NCBI GenBank assembly: GCA_949825065.1
Contig: OX463839.1
Span: 27,575,734-27,639,733 of the forward strand
Direction: 5' to 3'
DNA: 64,000 nucleotides
Source of the DNA: Odontocerum albicorne
Lineage: Eukaryota; Arthropoda; Insecta; Trichoptera; Odontoceridae
Made by a program: the position numbers and the translations under genes. This document shows, piece by piece, positions 22,750-34,495 of this stretch. Numbering within the stretch: the first letter of the stretch is position 1; each line of letters opens with the position of its first letter. The notes below the pieces were generated by a model. That model searched no databases. It was not told where the DNA came from and worked only from the letters and a program-made list of their open reading frames with translations.

Positions 22750-23285
22750 TTACTGCTGAAATATTACTGCACTGTGGATCATTTTACATCTCCCGTGACA
22801 TTGGACCTTATGTCCGCCGTCGCTACTATTCTTTTCACACAGAGATGTGTCGCCACCGGAGAAATAGATCTTTGGATAGTCTCATAAAAAAAGAAGATTT
22901 CAATCTTCGAGTGTAGTTCGTGCTAAATAAGGACTTATTTTGTCCCCCATGGCAGCGTGAGTGTTGATGAGATCGAAAAGATCTGTACTTCTAGGATTAT
23001 CGAGTTGAAAGGAACATCGGCTCACACCGGGTACATTTTTCCTGTGGAAACGTTGCTACCTGGCCTTAAACTACCGTAGAGAACCTGAAAATCGCTTAAA
23101 AATGTTGACTTTGAAATTAACATTCATCACATCGTTAGGCAAAGTACGAACTGTGACATTTCAGATTTAAAAACAGGACAGCGTTGTTACGCTTTTCTGT
23201 AATTTTAAATTATCACAATAAATAAATGTTTACCAGTGAGTTTTGGGTTTAGTTCCCGATGGTATCCAAAAAATAAATAAAAAAG
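22281..23285. other. Unique, comparatively GC-rich DNA
   Basis: 22330-23130 is noticeably richer in G+C than average and contains overlapping open frames at 22294-22507 on both strands, but their translations match nothing I know. It may be host-derived unique sequence. I make no gene call. Confidence 0.3.
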
Positions 23286-23289
23286 GATC

Positions 23290-23465
23290 CCAGTCTGGTC
23301 GAGTCCGTCTTGTAACAATTCTCGTACGCTAGAAGTGTGCGAGTTTTGTTTTGTCTTCACGGTAGCATTACTAACAAGTACGATGGTGAATTGCGAGTCA
23401 CGTGCCAATTTCAGTGGTTTTTAACCTGAAGGGTCGATTATTGGGGTTAACCCTTTATAGATTAA
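23290..23465 (+). repeat. R3 repeat copy, left part
   Basis: Contains GGTGAATTGCGAGTCACGTG and CAGTGGTTTTTAACCTGAAG then GGTCGATTATTGGGG. The same order appears at about 48215-48270, 50580-50640 and 63200-63270. The palindromic core itself is broken here. Confidence 0.5.
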
Positions 23466-24365
23466 AAACTAACAACACAGTAAAAGTAAATGATTTAATT
23501 CCCAAATATACGGACATCCATTCCTGGCTTTATTTAAAAATATATACATTTTTCGTCATTTCTTAATTATGTATTTCAACTACTCTGCATGTCATAATAT
23601 TCGACACACGTTATATTTGAACATTTCAAACACTTGCAGTTGTTACTGGAGACTAAATATTAAGCCACTAACATCTAAAGAGTTAGTGACAATATTGTCT
23701 CCCAGCCTGCTTTTAAATGTTTAAATTACGGATATGTTAAAAGGTACCACAGAAAAGAAAAAAATGTTAGTGAATAAATATTGGTTTATTCCTTTTGAAG
23801 TACTAAAATCTTAGAAAACAAATATTTTTTCGTAGTTAATTTGTCCAATTTAAAGTGTTTAAATTATAAGGATACCTAATTTTTATTTCTCATAAATGAA
23901 AAAGTACAATGAATACTTATTGTGGTGATAAACACTCGATTACGGTTATTCCGATAAAAAATAAAATTGTTTTCACCTAAAATCAATCACATAGTATGCG
24001 GAAGTGTATTGTTATACAATACGTCTTATTTGCATGCATAAGTATGTGTTTTCCGTTGTATAATGTGTTTTTGTCTTCGCATCACGTGTTTTTACCTTCT
24101 TTCCCGAGATCTCTATCATGCAAATCAAAGATAAAAGCCACAGGATTAAAGGTTAATTCAAGTGTCGTAAATATAATCTGTCACAAGAATGGAATATTCA
24201 AAAATAAATATTTCTATAGTTAAAAACATTAAGTTGAACCCTCAATCTTTGATTAATAGTTTATCATTAAACCATGTTCAGTAAAAATGTTGAATGATTT
24301 GAACGTGATTTTACACATTTTGTAAAAATTTTAAGTGATTTATTATTCTAAAGCTTTTCCTTCTT
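23466..24365. other. Unique A+T-rich DNA
   Basis: An isolated R3-core-like word (GACAATATTGTCTCCCAGCC) at 23690-23709. Otherwise nothing recognised. Confidence 0.4.
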
Positions 24366-24369
24366 CATC

Positions 24370-24610
24370 CTACCTTTAAAATACCTCTATTTTGCAAATT
24401 CTCTCCACAGAGTTGCCTGTTATGGACAAGATCCTTCGCCATTTCTAACGCTCGTGTGTTCTCTTCTACTTCATACATCCATCTTATTTGGAAGACCTCT
24501 ACGTTTTCTCCCGCCAATCACCAGCCCAGACAACGATAGGTCAATACGTTCTTCGTTTTTTTCTATGTCCAATACCACCACAGTCTGGTCTGTCTCCCTC
24601 AGTTTGTCTT
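24370..24610 (-). mobile_element. RTE-like LINE C-terminal relic
   Basis: Read on the minus strand in two frames, it gives GRKRRGLPNK and then RWMYEVEENTRALEMAKDLV followed by HNRQLC. This matches the GRPRKRWxDxVEEDxRAL...NRxxWR box at the extreme C-terminus of RTE-like ORF2 proteins. One frameshift lies within the box. Confidence 0.6.
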
Positions 24611-24867
24611 TTATGGAGCATTTATATTAACAGACTAGAAGACAAAATCCAATCTAGACCCATGTTTATTTACGCCACTACTCAATGGTTTGTCGATCTC
24701 GTGGTTCAGTTGGTTACTAGAAAGTCTATCATATCTGAATTTTCATTTCGTTCGAGTGGTTAGGGGTTTTTAATGTAGATTATTGGAACCATCTTGGCGA
24801 AACCAGTTTTACAAAATATACCATTTTTAATTTCGTATTTTTTTATAAACATATAATTGAATGATTG

Positions 24868-24985
24868 AATGAACCAAGTAATTGAATGAACCAAGCTATA
24901 ACCGATGTGAATTGAACCTGCAACCTGTTGGCTGGAAGAGACACGTCTTTTCAACTAGCCAACGGAAGCTGTAAATAATTATTTG
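24868..24985 (-). mobile_element. SINE-A head fragment
   Basis: B-box complement TGAATTGAACCTGCAACC followed by TTGGCTGGAAGAGACACGTC and a reversed A-box region AACTAGCCAACGGAAG. The tail part is missing. Confidence 0.65.
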
Positions 24986-25750
24986 AAGGAGTTCATATTT
25001 AATTAAACATACACATTATTCAATAGAAAACAATAAAGATGTATGTGGATGATTTATTTCATAATAATTTTGCTCCAATACACAATGTAGATGAACACAT
25101 AAGTATAACAAGTCTATTGTGAGACCAAGAGCCTGTCAGGGAAGATCGACGCAGGGCTTCTGACGAAATTACCGCTAGCCATCCTTGCCAGCCCTGAAAG
25201 ATTGATCACCGTATATTAGCCTCAATATTATGACACATGTAACGGGTACATGAATAACTAAACTGTTGTTATAAATCCAAAACAAATTCAAAACGTTATA
25301 ACGGTTCGGGAATATTGTTTGAGTTGGGACGTTTAGCGTTTGAATTTAGGTAAAATATAGTCTTGACGTGGCATACTCGCATGTTATTACAATGAATTCA
25401 TATTAAAACACATTAATCTTCCGGGCCGACAGAAGCTGGGACGATACAATACCGATGTAAATGTTTGCTATATTTTTCTCTTATCATAAATTTTCGAAAC
25501 TCCGCATTGAGCAAGTTGGCAGCCCTGATAGGGATTCCTATAGACAAACATTTTTCAACATGTGTTCCGCGAAACGTGTAGCAGGGATTAACTCATTTTT
25601 TGAAATTTTAACGAAAACTTTTAAAGAAATAAAATGCAGATATTGTTAGCATATACGAGTATATGCTAATTTGGCTTTATATTACCTACTCTCCAGATAT
25701 ATAAAACATCATGTTATATGACGTTAAGAACTCTTGTTCATGTATGCATC
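24986..25750. other. Unique DNA with a palindromic footprint-like site
   Basis: 25120-25220 is GC-richer but unrecognised. TACGAGTA at 25654-25661 sits at the centre of a 9-bp perfect inverted repeat (TAGCATATA-CGAG-TATATGCTA). Confidence 0.4.
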
Positions 25751-25754
25751 GAAT

Positions 25755-26620
25755 ACTTGGACGCAAGAACAAATAAAAATGTAAATGTTCGTTAATTATA
25801 GTTATCTAATCTCCGAAAGTTCTCTACCGATGGCTTTGAAATTTTGACAAAAGTTGGCATTCGTATACGAAAATGTTTATATATTTTTTTTTATATACCG
25901 TTATATACATAAATGTACATAAAACAGACGAAATAAGGGGTTGCGCCCCATTCAGCGACACACGCGAACTAAACAATTCTCACTGACAGTTGTTACGTCA
26001 CACTGCATTTTCGACATTTTAGATTCTTTAATTTCGTTTTTTAACTGTTTGTCTTATTTTTCATTGCTTTGAAATTTTGACGAAAGGTTGCATTAGTATA
26101 CAAGCATGTTTACATTTTTTTTTTCAAATTCCTTATAAATGAATTATAAAATTTGTTTTTTAAACTTACATTTTTATTTTACGATATATTGAAAAGCAAA
26201 GCTTCAAACCAATAATTTTCTTTCTCATCAACAGATTTCACACAAAAAGTATTTCATATTATTTTTATCACTTGAGAGATAAATGTTAAAAAAGATGAAT
26301 TATTCCGTTAAATTTTTTTTAATATCTACTTATTTCAAAATGTTTCCTTACTATAATATATTTAGCGAACCTAGATGGAGAAAAGTTAAAATTTTTTCAT
26401 TGAATTGGCATTTGAAATGCTTAACATAACGTGCGTTGCGCTCCATAGGGTATTTGCAACTAAGGAGTAAATAGTTTTTAATATGAGTATATAGTAAATG
26501 TGAAATGTTATATATGAATTAATAAAGTCTTGGGTCCCTATTTATTTAACTTTTTATCTATTTATCTATATAAATAAAAATGTAAATGTTCGTCTATTAA
26601 AATCTCAAATCTCCGCGTAT
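25755..26620. repeat. Interspersed repeat with internal and flanking duplications
   Basis: AATAAAAATGTAAATGTTCG occurs at about 25773 and again at about 26572, both followed by degenerate copies of an AATCTCCG segment. GAAATTTTGACAAAAGTTGG and GAAATTTTGACGAAAGGTTG occur at about 25841 and 26069. A GC-richer piece with GGGGTTGCGCCCCATTCAGC lies between. The opening words resemble widespread insect non-autonomous elements, but I cannot assign a class. Confidence 0.45.
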
Positions 26621-27695
26621 ATTAAAAATCTCAATCTGTTTTAATTGGACTTATTATCATTACTGCTTAGCAAAGATATTATATTACAGCAATTTTAAAA
26701 GCTGTGAAATTTTTCCCTCGTAAACATCTAATAAACAATAGGATGTGATAAGACAAACTATGATACTAAATTACTTTTTAACTAAGTTATCAATTCCTAG
26801 TGTAATTTTTTCCACAATATAACATTTTTAATATAAGTCATCTTAATGAAAAGGTGAACTTTAAACTTAAAAGCAACATATGATACACAATTCAAACCGT
26901 ATTAAAGTTAAAAGCAACATATGATACACAATTCCTTACTCCTATCTCTTACCTTGTCAAAGAGCCACCTTGTTATATATTTTTGAAATTAGAAGGTGAC
27001 ATATTTTTTAAGTTACACATTTTTGTAAATTGATGTTATAAAATTACCACTCTTTCTCAGAAATGCCTTAGATTTTTTTGGCGCAAAGAGCTGCATGTTC
27101 CTCCTGCTCTTAAATTGTGTGTGAGCGCGTAGAACGTAGTCAGAAACATATTAAATGCATCATCTCTCATTCAATGACTTCGTTCAATCGTCTGTATTGG
27201 AAGATGATTAGACTAATACAAAATAAGTTATTTGGACGGAGATCGAGTACGTTAAATTCTTTGAAAATATTTACATAAACAAAAACATGATATTTGACTG
27301 GATTTATTATAATACTATTTGATTCTTTAAATTAATAATGCCATTCTTATCTTCATTTGAAATCATGATACTTAATGTAATTTATTATTTTTTACGAGCT
27401 CAGTGGTTTTGAGCTAACTTAAATTGAGAGTCACTGACATTAACGAATGAAAAAATGTAAACAAATCTAAGGAATGGTTAAATATGTTTTTGGCGAGCAA
27501 ATAAATAAAAACACTTTTTCACAAATAATCTATTTTAAATGTGGAGAAATATATTTCATACTTTTCATATTACAATTAATATTACAATTTTCTGTGGGTT
27601 TTTTTTTCTTTTGATAACGAATAATTAAAAAAGAGTGCTTCTAAATGATAATTATTTTTTTTAGACATTGAATGTGATTTTTGTCTGTGGCATAA
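26621..27695. other. Unique A+T-rich DNA
   Basis: A short direct duplication (AAAAGCAACATATGATACAC, twice at 26869-26930). No gene seen. Confidence 0.4.
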
Positions 27696-27697
27696 TA

Positions 27698-28784
27698 CGA
27701 GGCATATCCAGAAAGTAAGTGTACTGAATTTTTGTAGGTTACAATTTTTTTTATTTAAACAAAAAAATTACGTGGTTACCGTAGTACATATGTAAACTAT
27801 AGTCGCCATTCCTCTCAATGCAGGTGGTGAAGTGGGGTATCAACTTTTTGATGCCTTCCTCGAAGTAGTTTCCCGCCAACTCCTCCGTCCATTTCTCCAC
27901 CCTCTTTTACCTCCTCGTCGGCTGAAAACCTTTTTCCACCCATGTGCAGCTTCAGGGAGGTAAAGAGATAGTAATCTGAAGGTGCTAGGTCAGGAGAATG
28001 CGCGGGATGGTTCAGGACATCCCATTTAAACGAGGCGAGCAGTTCTTTCGGGGCGTTGGCCGTGTGTGGTCTGGCATTGTCGTGCAACAGGCAGACTCCC
28101 TTTGTCAGCATGCCTCTCCTCTTGTTCTGAATCGCCCTTCGCAATTTTTTTAGGGTCTCACAGTATCTTGCAGAGTTGATGGTCTCCCCTTGAGGCATAT
28201 ATTCAATTAAAATTATGCCTTGACAGTCCCAAAAAACAGATGCCATGATTTTCTTGGCTGAAATTGTGGTTTTGAACTTTTTGGCGGAGGGTGAAGAGGT
28301 GTGACGCCACTGTTGAGACTGCCTTTTGGTTTCAGGCGTGTAGTGTGCAACCCAAGTTTCATCTCCAGTAACGATGGAGCGGAGAAATTCATCTCCATGG
28401 AGTTTGCAGCGCCTCAAAAACTCTTGGCGGAGGGTGAAGAGGTGTGACGTGACCGTTTTTAAACTCGCGACACCACTTGTACACAATCGTACGATTCATA
28501 GCTTTATCACCATATGCAGTTTTCACCTCATTATAAACCTCAACCGGAGGTTTTCCCTTCCAAACGAGATAACGGATGACGCCGCGTATTTCGCACTTGG
28601 CGGGAGATTGGTTTGACATTTTTCACGAAACGTGTTGTCGCGTCGACACTTCTCAACCTACTGACCTCGAACCGGTCTCGTTGTGGAGGGGAAGGGTCAG
28701 GCTACACGGAAGTGTAGCCAACATGTCAAAAATAAAATCCACCCGGTCGTGAGAGCCTCAGTACACTTACTTTCTGGATACGCA
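27698..28784 (-). mobile_element. Mariner element, internally deleted, both termini present
   Basis: TA at 27696-27697 and 28785-28786. The left terminus is CGAGGCATATCCAGAAAGTA..., and the right terminus in reverse complement is TGCGTATCCAGAAAGTAAGT..., both continuing GTGTACTGA. The length is 1087 bp against about 1.3 kb for intact relatives. The transposase is read on the minus strand. A second, distinct mariner subfamily from the copy at 10 kb. Confidence 0.93.
27770..28619 (-). pseudogene. Mariner transposase pseudogene retaining the DD34D triad
   Basis: Starts at 28619 with MSNQSPAKCEIRGVIRYLVW and continues to YKWCREFKNGH, the first helix-turn-helix. About 100 residues of the DNA-binding region are then missing and the frame shifts. 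The second frame, within 28486-27815, reads EFLRSIVTGDETWVAHYTPE, LLHDNARPHTAN and HSPDLAPSDYYLF. The three catalytic aspartates are at residues 42, 136 and 171 of that frame, with the diagnostic 34-residue spacing between the last two. Near 27905 another frameshift diverts the C-terminus; the expected VEKWTEELAGNYFEEGIKKL continues in the next frame. An exact 26-bp duplicate (28282-28307 and 28424-28449) sits at the internal deletion. Catalytic residues remain, but no complete protein can be made. Confidence 0.93.
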
Positions 28785-28786
28785 TA

Positions 28787-28932
28787 GTTCATCGATTTTA
28801 GTGTGGAATTATTTTTTATCTAACTCTTTACACTTTGTGAACTCTATATACTCTCAATCTAGCCCTAAATGCTATATATTTATAATTCATTTGATTATTA
28901 TCTTTGTTGTCAAAGTAAAAACCCGTTTGAAA
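28787..28932. other. Short unique spacer
   Basis: Nothing recognised. Confidence 0.4.
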
Positions 28933-29125
28933 TAAATGACGACCTTTTTAGCCTAGTTAGTAATACGTTTGACATCCACCTGAGGTTTCGGGCTAGATTT
29001 CTTTATAATTACTAAATAAAAAATAAGTAAAATAAAGGCTTAAGATTTTGTCTGGTAACCATACTTGCACGCGTTAGACGCGTGGGTGTGTTGTTGCCTG
29101 TTCAGGTGCGATAGTATTGCACAAT
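28933..29125 (+). mobile_element. SINE-A copy, decayed
   Basis: Head ATGACGACCTTTTTAGCCTA with a corrupted B-box (GAGGTTTCGGGCTAGATTTC), then body GATTTTGTCTGGTAACCAT. The LINE-shared tail is poorly preserved. Confidence 0.65.
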
Positions 29126-29905
29126 ATTTCAAATATGTGCCTACTGAAACACATGTCCATATCACCAATTAAAATATATTAAAGGGAACCACAATCACAA
29201 ATAATAAATAAATTGCAAATAATAATTGGTACATAAATCACAGAGATTCTATGAGATTAGGTGAGATTTTAGACGTTTCCGTCCCATTCCCTTTTCCTGT
29301 TGAGACGTGTTCACTTACATCGTGGAAAGCTGCTTGTATATTCATTTTCGGGAGATCAAAATATCCTGGATCCACCAAGATGTTATTAAACCTGTCAAAT
29401 GAGTGAATGCATTTGGATTAGGTTGTAGATGAGAATACCAAACGAGAGCAAACTATTCATATGTACTCGTATATTGTAATTTCCTCAATTAACTGAAGCA
29501 AGAAGAAAATGGACAAGTTTTATGTACCAAGATAATATTTTTTTTTCTATAATCCCAATAAACAGTCATTGCACATTTAATACAACTACATAAGAATATA
29601 TCAAAAATGAACAAATACATAAAAAATACTACGATAAATTTACCCTCTCGCCAACATAACATACTTTTAAGCCTCCTCCATTCATAAAATCTTCTCATAC
29701 AGCTCGTTGTGTTTCACCTACTCCTATCTATCCTTCAATCAAAGCTTCAATCACTTGGTTCAATCATACTTTTTTTGGTCGCTCTCTAGCATGAATCTCA
29801 ATTATGCTTATATTAAGTTGTAAAAATCGAATGATCCGGCATTCATTACACCACATACGCGAAAATACTAGTTGAGAAAAATCACCTTCAAAACCTTTAC
29901 ATCTG
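29126..29905. other. Unique DNA, possibly with decayed LINE sequence
   Basis: TACTCGTA at 29464-29471. The segment 29690-29790 has the C-rich character of reversed LINE-B coding sequence but no clear box. Confidence 0.35.
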
Positions 29906-29907
29906 AG

Positions 29908-30145
29908 TCTATCATACATACATATCATCATGCCATTTCCCCATCGGGGTAAGTAAAGAGAACAGAGCCCCAGCCATTCCTATCACAACACACAATCTTT
30001 ATATATTCTATATTCATACACCTTCTCATACAACTCCTACAATTTCTACGTTTCCTTTCAGAATATAACTTGATCCTTTACATGATTCAACCATTCTTTC
30101 TTCGGTCTTCTTCCCACACGCCTTTTACTCACATATAACAAATAT
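29908..30145 (-). mobile_element. LINE-B 3' fragment
   Basis: Begins with CATACATACATATCATCATG, the reversed TGTATG tail, then the reversed 3' box (CCCCATCGGGGTAAGTAAAG). About 30060-30140 is reversed sequence of the KEWLNHVKDQVIF type. Extends at most to about 30145. Confidence 0.65.
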
Positions 30146-31875
30146 GAGTTTAAAAGTTAATTTCAACTATTAATACTGATTTATCATCTTGTATAGTCGA
30201 AATTGTAGGAATAATTGATCGTTTTGTGACGACAATAGAACAATTGTATAAAAGTTGGCTTTTATATTATTTGACAAATAAGGGAAAATGATTTCAACAT
30301 CAAACTATAAAATTAAAACTTCGTCGTGTATTTACTAACTAACCCGCTATTCCAGGATGCGTTAACACATTTTCAATGACACGTCCGCACAGGCCAAGGA
30401 CGTTTTAACGTGTTTTCGTTTCACGTGTTACAACACGCTTGCCACGTATTTTTATAAAACTTTTTTTTTTCAACACAAACATTTATGAGTGACCAGTAAA
30501 AACAGTTTTGAATCAAAGGACATCACCCATTTTTCTTAAAATTGAACCTTTTTACCAACGTTATTTTCTTCATAGAAAAGTGTCGGTGTCACTTGCTGGG
30601 AGTGTTGTAAATATAATCGAATCAAATGAAATACACGAATTGATGGAAGAAAGGGATTCCTAGTCAATTGATAAATTACGTAGAATGGTAAATTTTAGTC
30701 GGTATTGCTTTTTCTTACGGAACGGCAGTGTAAATAAAATGTGATCTCTAATCTAGTCTCTAGTCCGTAATTTTTTTTATCACATAACTACAGAAAATAA
30801 TCGCATGTGATAAAATAAACAGTGTTTTCTTTAGTAATATCTGTTTTCATATTTTTTTATCATAAAAAATAGAACCTGAGGGTACGTTTTTACGTCGAAC
30901 CTTTGAGTTCTCAAATAGATAATAAGATGAAAATGATCGACAAATTGACGAAGAAGGTATATTGTTTTAACCACAATTATTATTATCATATTTTACTTGA
31001 GTCGGGAGATAATGTTACTAGAAGTTGAAAAATCTTCGAGAGTGGTACTGTTTTCGTTGTCTAATTCAAAGTAATAAATACAATATTTCTTAACAAATGA
31101 AAAATATTATAGAGATGGGATGTTAAAAAAATTCAAGCAAATCTTTGCTCTGTAGGTATTTGAAGAAATTTTCCTCCGGTTATAGTCCTCGTCTTGATTC
31201 ACTGTGTCGTAAGGAGTATAAATAAGGCTTAATTAAGACACTGGCCATTAGCGAAGAATTTATGTTGAGGAAATCGAAGTCAGTATGTGGAAAACTTTTT
31301 AATGTTCTTAAGGCATTACGTAATTAAAGAAAGGAAAATAAGAAATAACACGTAACGCGAAAATATCTCGCTAACAGCAATGAAAGACGACACACTTCTA
31401 CGGAAGTTTTAGAAAGCACTTGAAAACAATCCTTTTTAGGATTTCTCACCCAAATTTATGATTTGATGTAAATACTACACTCATACACTACACTCCATCT
31501 AAATCCGAATCCGAATGTATTACTTGAATGTATCGGAAGATCTACAAAGGTTCCGTCTTATTCGTCTTCCTTACTAATTTTTCTGCGGTTATTTACGAGT
31601 ACAACGTATGTTTTTTTCTGAGCATACGCAGATGTGGAAAAGTATCTTATCTAATGGTCACAGACACCACCTTTTTCTTCTTATACTAAACTTATTTTAT
31701 TTTTAGTAACACTCTAAGTTAATGTACTCGTATATACTCGATAAGTGTAATACTTTGAGTTGTGAGGAAACATTGAATGTAAATGAATATTATTTCAACA
31801 TTGAACCGTTTTTTATAAACACATTTTTAAAAACAGAGAGACGCTTGCATCAAATACTTAGCCTAAAAGAGATAA
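30146..31875. other. Unique A+T-rich DNA
   Basis: A less A+T-rich patch at 30355-30450 has several ACGTGTT words. TACGAGTA at 31594-31601 and TACTCGTA at 31725-31732. No gene recognised. Confidence 0.4.
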
Positions 31876-31879
31876 TGAA

Positions 31880-31960
31880 AATATAATAATAATAATTCTG
31901 CTAGCAGGTTTCGAACCCGTGATTTCCTTTTTGCCGAGAAGTTGCTATAACTATTGTAGA
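31880..31960 (-). mobile_element. tRNA-like SINE head, different from SINE-A
   Basis: On the minus strand it reads GGAAATCACGGGTTCGAAAC followed by CTGCTAGCAG and (AAT)n, a T-arm-like segment with a perfect B-box. The 5' half is not convincing as a tRNA gene, so a decayed SINE is likelier. Confidence 0.4.
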
Positions 31961-32240
31961 CAATAATAACATCACCAATCTTTTCAAATAAGATATTCAG
32001 TCCATGTATGTGTATTTCATTTTTATTCACATTTTTTTAATATTTTTTTCTAATGATGAAATCTGTATCTCAGTTTTAAATTTTTCGTCTTGAATGTACT
32101 TTGACCCACCATATTAGGATAAAAAATATGTAGAGGATAAATCAGGCATTTTTATGTGAAATAATCAGAAAGTATCACAAATGACTTTTGCAGATTATTA
32201 CGGACTATTTTTATTGAAAAACATTGGAATTAATTAAATC
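31961..32240. other. Unique A+T-rich DNA
   Basis: Nothing recognised. Confidence 0.4.
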
Positions 32241-32243
32241 AAT

Positions 32244-32462
32244 ATGCACAATTCTTGGCTTAGTTGGTCAGATACCTGTCTCTCAACCTGAGGATTACGG
32301 GATCGATTCCCGTTTCCACCCATTTCTTTAATGTTTTTAGTCTGGGTTTTACTTAAGACCCTTTTAGCATCATTCTGGTTGGATGGAAGATATTGTCACA
32401 TAGCAATAAAGACACTAGGTTGTGCTGTATATAACGAAAATGTAATAAAATACTATACGATC
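32244..32462 (+). mobile_element. SINE-A copy, near complete
   Basis: Head TTCTTGGCTTAGTTGGTCAG, a good B-box (GGGATCGATTCCCG), body TTTTTAGTCTGGGTTTTACT, and tail TTCTGGTTGGATGGAAGATA then GCAATAAAGACACTAGG and AACGAAAATGTAATAAAATA. A useful reference copy for the family. Confidence 0.88.
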
Positions 32463-33680
32463 TTTCCTAATTGCATCAGAGAGCGAAACGGGTATAGATC
32501 GTTTAGCCAGAAGAGTCATTTTGCAATAGTGTGAGTAACAGTGCGTTTATAAAAACTTGTCACTTGTCATTTTTTTAATGAAGGGAAAAAGCAAAAAAAT
32601 ATAAAAATAATACTTTAAATTCAAACATTGAAATGAACACACATGTTTTGTTAATTAAAAATGCTGTCAGCTTAAATCGCAATAATCATAAAAATAAAAT
32701 TAAAGTAAGTTTATTTCACGTATTGATTGTTTAGGCATGGCAGATTCTAGGAAACATTAAATAACAATCATGGATTTTTCAAGATTAAAAATAAATATAA
32801 ATACAAGTATTATAAAGTAAAAATGTTCGTCAGCTTTAATTAGATTGCACATAAAAATAAAATGAATGTATGATAAGATTATTTAACATATTAATGTATC
32901 ATGATTACAATGCTAAATAATAAAGTTTTAAAATAATAGTGGATGGAGTGATACTAAATTCTAGGATTATAACAAAGTGCTTTCTAAGCTTTCGAAAAAA
33001 ATTGAATCATACATTACACTAGACGAAAATCGCACTCCTAATTTCGACGTGGTAGTGTTTTTCTAATCACCGAGTATTTTAACAACAATACAAACTTGCG
33101 CTCTACGCGCGAACCAATCGTGTGACATCTAAAACCAATACCACTACATAAATTGTGTAATGCAGAGTGTTACTCACACTATTGCAAAATGACTCTTCTG
33201 GCTGAACGATCTATATGTTATGTTCCCTATTTTTAGTTAACCTGGTAGAATTTATTCACATGTTGAAAATCGTGTAGTCCAAAATAAAATATCAATTTAT
33301 TATAAAATGTTTTTGAGAATGAATTTAAAATGAGAACTTAAAAAAGAAGTTAATTTTTATGTAAAAACAAAAAGGCCGCATGTGGAGAAAAATACATTAC
33401 CACATGTTTTCCGTTTTTGTCTATGTGTATATGATTCGTTTATATCAGCTTTAATAAACTTATCGTCTTACATGATTTAAATTAAAGTCCCCCCATTGTT
33501 CAAAGTCCCATGTATAAATTCATTAAACGGGCTTAACCACAACTTACGTGGTCGACCACGACTCTTGTTTCATTCATTGAGAGAAGTGCTTTAAACATTT
33601 GGTTTTTATTAAGCATTTTCTATCTGAATATACTCGTAGCTCAAGAGTTAAAATAAATGATAAAGTTATTTGTTTGTATG
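32463..33680. other. Unique A+T-rich DNA with a long-range inverted match
   Basis: CAGAAGAGTCATTTTGCAAT followed by AGTGTGAGTAACA at 32508-32540 has its near-exact reverse complement at 33168-33200, so about 690 bp is enclosed by 33-bp inverted repeats. TACTCGTA at 33631-33638. No coding signature inside. Confidence 0.5.
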
Positions 33681-33683
33681 GTA

Positions 33684-33870
33684 CTTGACAACACATCCAA
33701 ATTGGTGGTTCGGACATATTAAAGATCGTGGCCGAGAGACAACATTGTCTTCGGCCCCATTGGATAATAGTCTTGAGTTGGTATGGAAACCGTTGTCGCC
33801 ATCGCACTAGATTTGCTCTTTTATCAACTGAAACCTGACTAGGTACGTAACTCATAGTTCACCCTCGTTC
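33684..33870 (-). repeat. R3 repeat copy
   Basis: Contains the reversed core (GGCCGAGAGACAACATTGTC then TTCGGCCCC) and, on its right, the reversed upstream segment including AACTCATAGTTCACCCTCG. Spans more of the family than most copies. Confidence 0.55.
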
Positions 33871-33960
33871 ATATTAGAAATATTAGCGCACGTTAATATG
33901 CAATAACACATGCGTGGAGTCTTGTTATCAGACGAATTTTTAAACGACACTGGCACCTAT
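33871..33960. other. Short unique spacer
   Basis: Nothing recognised. Confidence 0.4.
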
Positions 33961-34062
33961 TTTTTTTTTATTTTTCAGATACCATTGGGTATCGAGTCCA
34001 AACGCCCCGGTGGAAGTCAAGCCTTATTAACTAGTCCAAGGATGTCGTTAATAAATCATAAT
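33961..34062 (-). mobile_element. SINE-A head fragment
   Basis: Reversed B-box (GGGTATCGAGTCCAAACGCC) and A-box region (TTATTAACTAGTCCAAGG) ending ATGTCG. Preceded by a T-rich run. Confidence 0.65.
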
Positions 34063-34371
34063 TTCAAAGGCATTGATTGAGCAACGCAGGAAATTTATCA
34101 GGAAGAAAGTAAATTTAATGAGGGTAACTTTGCAAAGTTGATAATATGTGTTTTAATTTGAACCAAAAATCGATCTAAAATGCACTTTTACAGAAGTTTA
34201 CATACTTAAAGATAAGCCAAATTTTGAAACATCATTGTGCAAAGTGCAAATCTGACTGATTTTGCATGTGTGGTGAAAGTGACGGAGGCAAAGCTTTTGA
34301 CTTGGCTTGATTTTTATTGTATTGTATTATTTTTTCATTGTATACATTACAACATGAGTTTAATATCTTGT

Positions 34372-34495
34372 TTCAATCTCTTTCACCCAACTAGAAAATC
34401 TTTTTTTTTTCAAATCTGGTTTACAACAGGAATCGAATCTGTAACCCCCGGGTTGATAGTCAGGCATCTTACTTACTAGGCCATGGAGGGCGTGA
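34372..34495 (-). mobile_element. SINE-A copy, shortened
   Basis: Reversed tail scrap (TCAATCTCTTTCACCCAACT), T-run, TCTGGTTTACAACAGGAATC body, B-box complement GGAATCGAATCTGTAACCCC and A-box region ACTAGGCCATGGAGGGCG. Confidence 0.8.

Noticed and set aside
24690..24775. A-box-like GATCTCGTGGTTCAGTTGGT suggesting another SINE-A
   Set aside because: No B-box, body or tail follows, so it is too weak to annotate separately.
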